From NCBI GenBank assembly GCA_000828975.1, contig AP014683.1:1131520-1195519 (forward strand): DNA of 64,000 bases. The letters run 5' to 3'. The DNA is from Burkholderiales bacterium GJ-E10. Its GTDB lineage: Bacteria; Pseudomonadota; Gammaproteobacteria; Burkholderiales; Burkholderiaceae_F. Below are positions 45,605-54,134 of this stretch, piece by piece (within the stretch, counting starts at the first letter, position 1; every line of letters begins with the position of its first letter). Position numbers and translations under genes: made by a program. The notes under the pieces are model-generated. The model was not told where the DNA came from, did not search any database, and saw only the letters and a program-made list of their open reading frames with translations.

Positions 45605-45934
45605 TGCAGTGCTGTTGCCGTGATTGCGCCGTCTTCGTGCCATGTGGGCGCAGTGGCCTGCCCTGTTCTTGCAGTGGAAGTGCAGTGCAGGCGCAGTGCC
45701 GACGCGGGATCGCGGTGGACGGCCCCCGATCATCTTGGAGCAATGCAGTGGAAGGCCCGGCAACGCAGTACACGGGCCACCCGAAATTCTCCGAGTGGAA
45801 CATAAAGGGGGTATTGCGTCGTGGTGGCTGTTTTTGGCGTAGATCGTTGCAGCGCGCGGGTTTCCGCGCACTGCGGTTTTCAGATTCGTATGGCGTTTGC
45901 GATACGCGAATGCAGTACGGTTTTGGAGGTGAAC
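45605..45934 (+). repeat. Gene-free region with GCAGTG iterons
   Basis: GCAGTG occurs six times (45606, 45650, 45671, 45682, 45693, 45745) and GCAGTA twice (45765, 45912) in about 310 bp, always on the + strand. It lies upstream of a ribbon-helix-helix gene. It holds no gene. It may be an origin, partition or transfer site. Confidence 0.75.
45849..45874. repeat. 11-bp stem-loop upstream of the RHH gene
   Basis: GCAGCGCGCGG and CCGCGCACTGC pair at 10 of 11 positions (the other is a G-U) around a GTTT loop. A second inverted pair CGTAT/ATACG lies at 45887-45906. Confidence 0.75.
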
Positions 45935-46417
45935 ATGGCAGCAAAACGAACATATTCGGTCCGGCTGGACGACGAGCAACGGCGCGAGCTTGAAGCGCGG
46001 GCTGACAGGATCGGCCTCCCTGTGGGGCACATGATCCGTGGCGCGATCACCGACTTCCTGCGGCAAGAGCAGGAGAAGGACTACCTGGATGCAGTCCGGG
46101 CGGACATCGTCACCGCGATCAACCGCCTCGCGCGCCAGGTTGAGAGGGATCGTGCGGAACAGCAGGCCGTCATGGGCGTGCTCGACTACCTACGGGAGTG
46201 GCTGGCATTCACGTTGCCCGCGCCGGCGGACAAGGCCACTGCCCAGGAGCTACTGACGAAGCGGAACCAGCACTTCAATGAGCAATTGCCGGTGCTGTTT
46301 TCGAACAAGAGCCGGGCGAAAGTCACGGACCGCGTTGAGCTGGCAAGTGCGACCAACGCGACGCCGCAGACGGCGTCCGGCGGACAGGTCATTTCACACG
46401 ACGAAGGAGAAGCATGA
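45935..46417 (+). CDS. Ribbon-helix-helix DNA-binding protein
   Basis: A 160-aa protein. AAKRTYSVRLDDEQRRELEA, RADRIGLPVGHMIRGAITDF is a clear ribbon-helix-helix. A coiled-coil follows (AVRADIVTAINRLARQVERD). This build is seen in relaxosome accessory (MobC/TraJ-like) and partition proteins. Strong ribosome site TTGGAGGT. The iteron and stem-loop region directly upstream is its likely binding site. Confidence 0.8.
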   Translation: MAAKRTYSVRLDDEQRRELEARADRIGLPVGHMIRGAITDFLRQEQEKDYLDAVRADIVTAINRLARQVERDRAEQQAVMGVLDYLREWLAFTLPAPADKATAQELLTKRNQHFNEQLPVLFSNKSRAKVTDRVELASATNATPQTASGGQVISHDEGEA

Positions 46418-46755
46418 TGCAAACCAACATCGACATGCCCACTGCGCTGCGGATGATGACCGAGGCGACCCGCATGCTCCATGTGTTCGAGGACGTGGGC
46501 GAGTGCGTGGAGCTGGGCGGCGGCGACATCCTCTATGCCCTGCAGCTTCTGGGCCGGGTGTATCTGGCGTGCCTGAACTGGGACACGAAGCGGGTCTGCG
46601 TGACGCCGGTTGAACGCTGGGAGCCGGACAACCTGCGCGACTGCATCGACGGGACGCCGCTGCTGTCCCTGGATTGCTGCATCGGCGATGTAATTGCGAG
46701 GGCGATGGAACAGGCGATGACAGTGCCCGTTCGGCTGGTAAAGATCACTCAATAG
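46414..46755 (+). CDS. Hypothetical protein, 113 aa
   Basis: Overlaps the RHH gene by 4 nt, so it is translated with it. MPTALRMMTEATRMLHVFED, DVGECVELGGGDILYALQLL then a short cysteine-containing tail. Not recognised; probably an accessory protein of the same module. Confidence 0.6.
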   Translation: MMQTNIDMPTALRMMTEATRMLHVFEDVGECVELGGGDILYALQLLGRVYLACLNWDTKRVCVTPVERWEPDNLRDCIDGTPLLSLDCCIGDVIARAMEQAMTVPVRLVKITQ

Positions 46756-46965
46756 TCAAGGGGCGAGTGTCAGCTATGACTTGGCCGGCAGAAGCGCATG
46801 GGGTTGCCATCGAACTGGTGCCGTGAGTCTGCCTCAAGGCGGGGATGCCGGTCGAAGTCGTGACTTCGTACTCATGGGATTCAGGGTTCATTCTGGCGGA
46901 AAAGATGGTAAAATTGGCCAAACTTTGGAGGACTTCGCTGTGCGATACCAAGCGAGTTGCCGGAT

Positions 46966-47166
46966 ATGAACCAACCCGATGGCGAAATTCTCACGCTGGA
47001 TGAAGTGGCGGTCTACCTGAAGGCAGGCAAGAAAACCGTCTACCGGCTGGCCCAGCAGGGAGAGATACCGGGGTTCAAGCTGGGGGGAACCTGGCGGTTT
47101 CGTCGCACCGAGTTGGACCGATGGATCGCCGCGCAGATAGCCGATAAAACGCAGGACAAGACATGA
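46966..47166 (+). CDS. Excisionase-family HTH protein
   Basis: A 66-aa MerR-type HTH: ILTLDEVAVYLKAGKKTVYR, LAQQGEIPGFKLGGTWRFRR and TELDRWIAAQ. It is the first gene of the methyltransferase-helicase block and a likely local regulator. TTGGCCAA, a perfect palindrome, lies at about 46914, upstream of it. Confidence 0.85.
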   Translation: MNQPDGEILTLDEVAVYLKAGKKTVYRLAQQGEIPGFKLGGTWRFRRTELDRWIAAQIADKTQDKT

Positions 47167-47224
47167 GCGACCCGCAAAACGATAGCAACCTGCCGGCCTC
47201 GTTCAGAGGGGGGAGCGCGCACCC

Positions 47225-50011
47225 ATGAACGCCGTTGAGATCGAGCAGGCCATCACCGACTTGGCGGAGCAGCCCTTTGACCCCGCGACCTTCCCTTACG
47301 CCTTCCTTGAAGCCTTCGGCAATAAAGAGACGACGATCAAGCGCCTTCGCGCGGGTGCGTCGAACAAGTCCGACCTCGGCGGCGTTCTCCAAACCAGCAA
47401 CATCCACATCCTGACCTGCGAGGTAGGACAGGTTGCGAAGGCGCTCAAGGCGCTCAAGGACAGCCCAGCCACTGCCAAGGCTAAGGCGAAGTTTGTCCTC
47501 GCGACCGACGGCACGGACTTTGAGGCGGAAGACCTGGCAAGCGGCGAGACGGTCGCCTGCGCCTTCAAGGATTTCCCGGACCACTTCGGCTTCTTTCTGC
47601 CGCTGGCGGGCATTAGCACTGTCCGCCAGATCAGCGAGAACGCCTTTGACATCCGGGCGACCAGCCGCCTCAATCGCCTCTACGTCGAACTCTTGAAGGA
47701 CAACCCCGATTGGGGCAAGGCCGAGCGCCGCCACGACATGAACCACTTCATGGCGCGGCTGATTTTCTGCTTTTTCGCCGAGGACACCGATATTTTTATC
47801 GGCAAGGGCCGCTTCACCGAAACCGTGGCGCAGATGAGCGCGAAAGACTCGTCCAATACGCACGAGGTCATCGAGACGCTGTTTCGCGCCATGAACACTA
47901 AGCGCGTAGACCGGGCCGCCGCCAAGACTCCACGCTGGGCCGATGATTTCCCCTACGTTAACGGCGGCTTGTTTTCCGGCAGCATGGACGTGCCGAAGTT
48001 CAGCAAGATCGCCCGATCCTATCTGCTACACGTCGGCGGCCTCGACTGGACCAAGATCAATCCTGACATCTTCGGCTCGATGATCCAGGCCGTCGCCGAG
48101 GACGAAGAGCGCGGCGAGCTGGGGATGCACTACACCAGTGTCCCCAACATCCTCAAAGTCCTCAACCCGCTTTTCCTCGATGACCTGCGGGCGCGGCTGG
48201 AGGAAGCGGGCGATACCCCCCGCACCTTGCTCAATCTGCGCAAGCGCATGGCGAAGATCAGGGTCTTCGATCCGGCCTGCGGCTCTGGTAACTTCCTTGT
48301 CATCGCCTACAAAGAAATGCGCGCCATAGAGGCCGAGATCAACAAGCGGCGTGGCGAGCCGGATCGCGCATCGGAAATCCCGATCACCAATTTTCGTGGG
48401 ATCGAGCTACGCGATTTCCCGGCGGAGATCGCGCGCCTCGCGCTGGTGATCGCCGAGTATCAGTGCGACGTGCTGTACCGGGGGCAGAAACTGGCTCTGG
48501 CCGAGTTCCTGCCCTTGCGCAACGAGAACTGGATTACCTGCGGCAACGCGCTGCGGCTCGACTGGCTGAGCATTTGCCCGCCAACCGGGACCGGCGCGAA
48601 GGTGCAAGCCGATGACTTATTCGGCACTCCGCTGGACCAATCCGAGATCGACTTCGAGAACGAAGGTGGCGAGACCTATATCTGCGGCAATCCGCCCTAC
48701 AAGGGGAGCCAGTCCCAAGATGATGAACAAAAGGCCGATCTTGAAGCCGTCTTTGCTGGAACCGGCGTCAACTGGAAGGGCATTGATTACGTAGGCGGAT
48801 GGTTCATGAAGGCGGCGCGGTATTGCAGAAGTACCACTGCTTCTTTTGCCTTCGTCAGCACCAACTCCATTTGCCAGGGGAAGGCGGTCTCCGGTCTGTG
48901 GCCGTCACTCTTAGAACGCGACTTCGATATCGCCTTCGCCTACACGAGCTTCAAGTGGGCGAATCTAGCCAGCTACAACGCTGGCGTCACAGTTGTCATT
49001 GTTGGGGTGGGTCCCAAGAATGGACTGAAGAAGCGCTTGTACGTCAGCGCAGCCAACGACTCGTTGGAAGCGAGGGACGTAAGGTACATCAACGCCTATC
49101 TCGTATCTGGGCCAGAAATCTACGTTGAGCCGCGCAACGATAACCTCAGCGGCCTTGGTCTGATGGCCTTCGGCAATATGCCGATAGACGGTGGCTTCCT
49201 ATCGTTTACCAAGGACGAAATTGCGTCCGCGGGTCTTTCACGTGACTTTCAGGACCGCTTTGTTCGCAAGATTTACGGAGCGGCAGAGTACGTTCGCGGG
49301 TTGAATAGGTACTGCCTTTGGATTGCCGATGCCGATGCCGCCAGCGCCAACCGAGAGCCAACGGTCGAGACTCGCCTAGCCCAAGTCAAGAGGTTCCGCA
49401 GCGAGTCGAAGCGCCCAGCCACGCGGGGGCTGGCGGATCATCCACATCGCTTTGGCTGGATCGCTCAGACGGGGGACGAAGTCGTCACGATCCTGCCGAG
49501 AATACTCTCCGAGCGACGCGAGTACATCACTGTGGGACAAGAGCCACCGGGAACGCTGACCACCGACCAAGCATACGCGCTGCTCGACGCCCCACTGTGG
49601 AACATGGCGCTCATCGCTTCGCGCCTGCACCTCGTATGGATCGCCACGGTTTGCGGCAAGCTAAAGACGGACCTCCGTTACTCCAATACCCTCGGCTGGA
49701 ACACCTTCCCGGTGCCGCCGCTGACCGACAAGAACAGAGCTGACCTCACGCACTGTGCCGAGGATATCTTGCTCGCGCGGGAGCATCACTTCCCCGCGAC
49801 CATCGCGGACCTGTACGACCCCGAGAACATGCCCGCTGACCTGCGCGCCGCCCATGATCGCAATGACGAAGTGCTGGAGCGCATCTACATCGGTCGCCGC
49901 TTCAAGAACGACACCGAGCGGCTGGAAAAGCTGTTTGACCTATACACCAAGATGACCGCTACGGCTGCACCGGTCAAGGGAAAGAAGCGCAAAACAGGAG
50001 CCAGCGCATGA
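47225..50011 (+). CDS. Class I SAM-dependent DNA methyltransferase, MmeI/YeeA-like
   Basis: A 928-aa adenine methyltransferase. Residues 1-280 are an N-terminal region of the MmeI/YeeA type without an obvious PD-(D/E)XK site. MHYTSVPNILKVLNPLF leads into the SAM motif FDPACGSGNFLV (349-356) and the catalytic NPPY (489-492, ICGNPPYKG). The rest is the target-recognition part (ATVCGKLKTDLRYSNTLGWN). It would modify host DNA, while cutting must come from other genes of the block. It overlaps the next gene by 4 nt. Confidence 0.92.
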   Translation: MNAVEIEQAITDLAEQPFDPATFPYAFLEAFGNKETTIKRLRAGASNKSDLGGVLQTSNIHILTCEVGQVAKALKALKDSPATAKAKAKFVLATDGTDFEAEDLASGETVACAFKDFPDHFGFFLPLAGISTVRQISENAFDIRATSRLNRLYVELLKDNPDWGKAERRHDMNHFMARLIFCFFAEDTDIFIGKGRFTETVAQMSAKDSSNTHEVIETLFRAMNTKRVDRAAAKTPRWADDFPYVNGGLFSGSMDVPKFSKIARSYLLHVGGLDWTKINPDIFGSMIQAVAEDEERGELGMHYTSVPNILKVLNPLFLDDLRARLEEAGDTPRTLLNLRKRMAKIRVFDPACGSGNFLVIAYKEMRAIEAEINKRRGEPDRASEIPITNFRGIELRDFPAEIARLALVIAEYQCDVLYRGQKLALAEFLPLRNENWITCGNALRLDWLSICPPTGTGAKVQADDLFGTPLDQSEIDFENEGGETYICGNPPYKGSQSQDDEQKADLEAVFAGTGVNWKGIDYVGGWFMKAARYCRSTTASFAFVSTNSICQGKAVSGLWPSLLERDFDIAFAYTSFKWANLASYNAGVTVVIVGVGPKNGLKKRLYVSAANDSLEARDVRYINAYLVSGPEIYVEPRNDNLSGLGLMAFGNMPIDGGFLSFTKDEIASAGLSRDFQDRFVRKIYGAAEYVRGLNRYCLWIADADAASANREPTVETRLAQVKRFRSESKRPATRGLADHPHRFGWIAQTGDEVVTILPRILSERREYITVGQEPPGTLTTDQAYALLDAPLWNMALIASRLHLVWIATVCGKLKTDLRYSNTLGWNTFPVPPLTDKNRADLTHCAEDILLAREHHFPATIADLYDPENMPADLRAAHDRNDEVLERIYIGRRFKNDTERLEKLFDLYTKMTATAAPVKGKKRKTGASA

Positions 50012-50841
50012 GTACCCTTACCGAAGTCGAAAAACGCTATCTTGAGAAAATCCTTGGGATGGAAGGCGGTTACCTTCTCGATTACAACGATATGACTTTC
50101 GGTCAGTTCTTCAATCGCCATAGGGTCGATATTCACGGGGCGAAGTATCAGACCTACGGAACCTCCAAGGCCAAGAAAATGCGCGCGTTCTGGGAGAGCG
50201 AGCCTGACACCTTGGTCGGTAAGGTCTTGTCTGAAATGCTTGATGTGTACGAGGCTAACTGCAAGCTGAACAATAAGGAAATTGATACAGCTGTTCTTCA
50301 AGAATCACGGAAAAGCGCGGCCCGGCTTTTGGGAAGGCCGCAGCCCGCGCCAGCTTCAAACACTGGCGATGATTTCTTGAGCCGTGAGTTCACGATACCA
50401 AACATTCAAAATCTTCCGATTGAAGCTTCGGCTGTACCAATTATTGAAAGCCGCCTTGTCGAAGCGCGGAAAGCCCTAGGGGCAGGTGCACATCTTTCGG
50501 TGATCTTTCTTTGCGGAAGCGTGCTTGAGGCAGTTCTGCTTGGGGCCGCGCAGAAAGAGCCCGCCCGCTTCAATCAGGCAGCTGCCAGCCCAAAGGCGAA
50601 TGATGGCAAGGTAAAGCATTTTCCAGATTGGAGCCTTGCCCAATTTATTGATGTCGCCTGTGAGGTTGACTTGCTTAAACCCGATGTGAAGAAATTCAGC
50701 CACGGCCTGCGGGATTTTCGCAACTATATTCACCCTTATGAGCAGATGGTGTCACGCTTCACGCCAGACGAACATACGGCAAAGCTCTGCTTCCAGGTTC
50801 TAAAAGCAGCACTTGCAAGCGTTGCAGGGGAGAGAAAATAA
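50008..50841 (+). CDS. AbiJ-NTD3-like protein with HEPN-like C-terminus
   Basis: A 277-aa protein. Residues 5-85 (EKILGMEGGYLLDYNDMTFG, VDIHGAKYQTYGTSKAKKMR, FWESEPDTLVGKVLSEMLDV) match the AbiJ N-terminal domain 3 pattern. The C-terminal half has LSVIFLCGSVLEAVLLGAAQ and HGLRDFRNYIHPYEQM, a HEPN-like helix pair with an RN--H motif. In abortive-infection proteins such a pair often means a sensor plus RNase or scaffold. It is coupled to the methyltransferase and ends 2 bp before the helicase. Confidence 0.75.
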   Translation: MSTLTEVEKRYLEKILGMEGGYLLDYNDMTFGQFFNRHRVDIHGAKYQTYGTSKAKKMRAFWESEPDTLVGKVLSEMLDVYEANCKLNNKEIDTAVLQESRKSAARLLGRPQPAPASNTGDDFLSREFTIPNIQNLPIEASAVPIIESRLVEARKALGAGAHLSVIFLCGSVLEAVLLGAAQKEPARFNQAAASPKANDGKVKHFPDWSLAQFIDVACEVDLLKPDVKKFSHGLRDFRNYIHPYEQMVSRFTPDEHTAKLCFQVLKAALASVAGERK

Positions 50842-50843
50842 CC

Positions 50844-52898
50844 ATGGAAACAAAATCAATCCCCTCTATTTCCGTCACCTACGCCCGCAACGGCGCATCG
50901 ACCAAGGCCAACGCCCTTGGGATGCGACCCATGCAGGAACGCGCCTACGAAAAGCGCGGTGAGCAGTACCTGCTCATCAAGTCGCCGCCCGCATCGGGCA
51001 AGAGCCGCGCCCTGATGTTCGTTGCGCTGGACAAGCTCAAGAATCAGGGTTTGAAGCAAGCCGTCATCATCGTGCCGGAAAAGTCCATCGGTGCCAGCTT
51101 CAACGATGAGCCGTTGTCCCAATTCGGCTTCTGGACCGACTGGCATGTCGAGCCGAAATGGAACCTCTGCAACGCGCCGGGCAATGACAATGGCGGTAAG
51201 GTCAAGTCGCTGGGCACGTTCCTCGAAGGCGGCGACAAGGTGCTGGTCTGCACCCATGCGACGTTCCGCTTCGCGGTTGATGCCTACGGCGTGGAGGCGT
51301 TCGACGACCGCTTGATCGCCGTCGATGAATTCCACCATGTTTCAGCTAACCCGGACAACAAGCTTGGCCTGCACCTGGGACAGTTCATTGCGCGGGGCAA
51401 GACCCACATTGTCGCGATGACTGGCTCATACTTCCGGGGCGACGCCGAAGCCGTGCTTGCCCCGTCCGACGAAGCCAAGTTCGATACCGTCACCTATACC
51501 TACTACGAACAGCTCAACGGCTACGAGTACCTCAAGCAACTCGACATCGGCTACTTCTTTTACAGCGGGCCTTACGTTGATGACCTCCTTAACGTCCTCG
51601 ACCCTGCCGAGAAGACGATCATCCACATCCCCAACGTCAATTCGCGCGAGAGCACGAAGGACAAGATGCGCGAGGTGGAGCACATCATCGAGACGCTGGG
51701 GGAATGGCAGGGCATCGACGCCGTGACGGGCTTCCAGCTTGTCAAACGCCCCGATGGCCGCGTGTTGCGAATCGCCGATCTGGTTGATGACGATGCGACG
51801 AAGCGCGACCGCGTGTCCGCTGCACTCAAGGACCCAGCGCAGAAGAACAACCGGGACCACGTTGACATCATCATCGCGCTGGGAATGGCGAAGGAAGGCT
51901 TCGACTGGATTTGGTGCGAGCATGCCCTGACAGTCGGCTACCGCGCCAGCCTGACCGAGATTGTGCAGATCATCGGCCGTGCCACCCGCGATGCGCCTGG
52001 CAAGACTCGCGCGAAGTTCACCAACCTGATCGCCGAGCCGGATGCGGCCGAGGAAGCTGTCACTGAGGCCGTCAACGACACGTTGAAGGCCATCGCCGCA
52101 AGCCTGTTAATGGAGCAGGTTCTTGCCCCGCGCTTCGAATTCAAGCCCAAGAACCCCGACAGCGGCCCGACGCCGGGTTTTAACTACGGCGAGGGTGGCT
52201 ACGACCCGGACCGCTGCAATTTCGGCGTCAATGAGGAGACGGGTGCGTACCAAATCGAAATCAAGGGCCTCGCCGAGCCTAAGAGCAAGGAGGCGGCGCG
52301 AATCTGTCAGGAAGACCTGAACGAGGTCATCGCGGCCTTCGTGCAGGACAAGCCCACCATCGAGCGCGGGCTGTTCGATGAAGAATTAGTGCCCGAGGAA
52401 CTGACGCAGGTTCGCATGGGCAAGATCATCAAGGATAAGTATCCCGAGCTTGACGCGGAAGATCAGGAGGCTGTTCGGCAGCATGCCATTGTCGCCCTCA
52501 ACCTCACGCAACAGGCCAAGCGGCTTGTCACCGAAGGCGAAGACGAGGGTGACGGGTCGCCCAACACCGCCCTGATCAATGGCGTGCGCCGCTTCGCGAT
52601 GGACGTGCGCGAGTTGGACATCGACCTCATCGACCGCATCAACCCGTTCGGAGAAGCCTACGCCATCCTCGCCAAGACCATGAGCGAGGACAGCTTGAAG
52701 CAGGTCGCGGCGGCCATTTCGGCCAAGCGTACGAGTCTGACGCCGGAAGAGGCGAAGGAGATGGCCGTTCGCGCCGTCCAGTTCAAGAAAGAGCGCGGAC
52801 GTATTCCGGCGCTCGATTCCCAGGATGCGTGGGAGCGACGCATGGCCGAAGGCGCGGCCGCCTTCATGCGCTTCAAGGCGGAGGGCCGCTATGAGTGA
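50844..52898 (+). CDS. SF2 DEAD/DEAH-like helicase, restriction type
   Basis: A 684-aa helicase. Walker A LIKSPPASGKSRALMF (about 47-54), DEXH-like box AVDEFHH, VAMTGSYFRGDA (motif III), then the second RecA domain with IALGMAKEGFDWIWCEHALT and motif VI IVQIIGRATRDAPGKT. The C-terminal 250 residues are helical and unassigned. It resembles ResIII/HsdR-like translocases lacking the nuclease; the nuclease is in the next gene, overlapping by 8 nt. Confidence 0.9.
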   Translation: METKSIPSISVTYARNGASTKANALGMRPMQERAYEKRGEQYLLIKSPPASGKSRALMFVALDKLKNQGLKQAVIIVPEKSIGASFNDEPLSQFGFWTDWHVEPKWNLCNAPGNDNGGKVKSLGTFLEGGDKVLVCTHATFRFAVDAYGVEAFDDRLIAVDEFHHVSANPDNKLGLHLGQFIARGKTHIVAMTGSYFRGDAEAVLAPSDEAKFDTVTYTYYEQLNGYEYLKQLDIGYFFYSGPYVDDLLNVLDPAEKTIIHIPNVNSRESTKDKMREVEHIIETLGEWQGIDAVTGFQLVKRPDGRVLRIADLVDDDATKRDRVSAALKDPAQKNNRDHVDIIIALGMAKEGFDWIWCEHALTVGYRASLTEIVQIIGRATRDAPGKTRAKFTNLIAEPDAAEEAVTEAVNDTLKAIAASLLMEQVLAPRFEFKPKNPDSGPTPGFNYGEGGYDPDRCNFGVNEETGAYQIEIKGLAEPKSKEAARICQEDLNEVIAAFVQDKPTIERGLFDEELVPEELTQVRMGKIIKDKYPELDAEDQEAVRQHAIVALNLTQQAKRLVTEGEDEGDGSPNTALINGVRRFAMDVRELDIDLIDRINPFGEAYAILAKTMSEDSLKQVAAAISAKRTSLTPEEAKEMAVRAVQFKKERGRIPALDSQDAWERRMAEGAAAFMRFKAEGRYE

Positions 52899-54075
52899 CT
52901 CCGATCTTGACGAACTCGCTGCGGAGCTTGCCGAGTTCGCGCCGCCCGAGAAGAAGGGCGGACGCCCGGTCAGCGAGGAGCGCATCATTGCGGGTTTCGA
53001 GGAAATCCAGCGGTTTGTCGAAAAGCACGGTCGCGCTCCGCAACATGGTGAAGATCGTGACATATTCGAGCGCCTTTATGCCGTGCGACTCGACCGCTTG
53101 CGTGCGCTCCCGGACTGCCGCGACCTGCTTGAGCCGCTGGACCACCAGGGCTTGCTTGCCGGCGCGCTGACCGTTGCTGCTCCGGCGGAGGAAACCATCG
53201 ACATCGATGACCTGGCCGCCGAACTGACGGGCGTAGGCGGCGCGGACGACATCACGGTCCTGCGCCATGTCCGCACCAGTGCAGAGAAGCGTGCCGCCGA
53301 GGAGATCGCGGATCGCAAGCCCTGCGAGGACTTCGAGGCGTTCAAGCCACTGTTCGAGCGCGTAGCGACGGAAGTTAAGACCGGCTTGCGCCAGTCCCAG
53401 CCCATAGAGGCGGGCCGACGCGCGATTGAGGCCGGGGATTTTTTCGTCCTCGATGGCATCACCCTCTATGTCGCAGAGGTCGGCGAGCCGCTGAAAACCA
53501 CCGCCAGGGAAGTGGACCGCCGCTTGCGCCTCATCTTTTCCAATGGCACCGAGAGCAATCTGCTTCTGCGCTCGCTCCAGCGCGCGTTTTACAACGATCC
53601 CGCCGCGCGGCGGCTGGCCTCGCCAGAGAGCGGGCAGCTCTCCTTCGGCGGCGAGCTTGAGGCCGACGATGTTGAAAGTGGCACGATCTACGTCCTGCGC
53701 TCCCTTTCCGATCATCCCTACGTCGCGCAGCACCGCGACATCATCCACAAGATGGGCGTGACCGGCGGCAGGGTGGCGACGCGCATTGCCAACGCCGAAC
53801 ACGACTCCACCTACCTGCTGGCGAAGGTCGAAGTGGTGGCGACCTACAAGCTCGCTGGCATCAACCGCACCCGGATGGAGAACCTGTTTCACAGGCTGTT
53901 TGCCCCCGCGCGGTTGAACATCACCATCAATGACCGCTTCGGTCGTCCTGTGCAGCCCGAGGAATGGTTTCTCGTACCGCTGTTCGTGATCGACGAGGCT
54001 GTCGCGCGCATCAAGGATGGCAGCATCACCGGCTATATCTACGATCCTAGTGCCGCGATGCTGGTGAAGGGATAG
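52891..54075 (+). CDS. GIY-YIG (T5orf172/MUG113-type) nuclease
   Basis: A 394-aa protein. The C-terminal 120 residues are a GIY-YIG domain: GTIYVLRSLSDHPYVAQHRD, IIHKMGVTGGRVATRIANAE, then GINRTRMENLFHRLFAPARL with the metal-binding Glu. The N-terminal region is acidic (SDLDELAAELAEFAPPEKKG) with EERIIAGFEEIQRFVEKHGR. It is likely the DNA-cutting part of the block. It is coupled to the helicase. Confidence 0.88.
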   Translation: MSDSDLDELAAELAEFAPPEKKGGRPVSEERIIAGFEEIQRFVEKHGRAPQHGEDRDIFERLYAVRLDRLRALPDCRDLLEPLDHQGLLAGALTVAAPAEETIDIDDLAAELTGVGGADDITVLRHVRTSAEKRAAEEIADRKPCEDFEAFKPLFERVATEVKTGLRQSQPIEAGRRAIEAGDFFVLDGITLYVAEVGEPLKTTAREVDRRLRLIFSNGTESNLLLRSLQRAFYNDPAARRLASPESGQLSFGGELEADDVESGTIYVLRSLSDHPYVAQHRDIIHKMGVTGGRVATRIANAEHDSTYLLAKVEVVATYKLAGINRTRMENLFHRLFAPARLNITINDRFGRPVQPEEWFLVPLFVIDEAVARIKDGSITGYIYDPSAAMLVKG

Positions 54076-54134
54076 TTCAGGCGTCAGCGCGTAATAATCG
54101 GTATTATGGTGTCGCCTCAATGAGGATTGGAATA

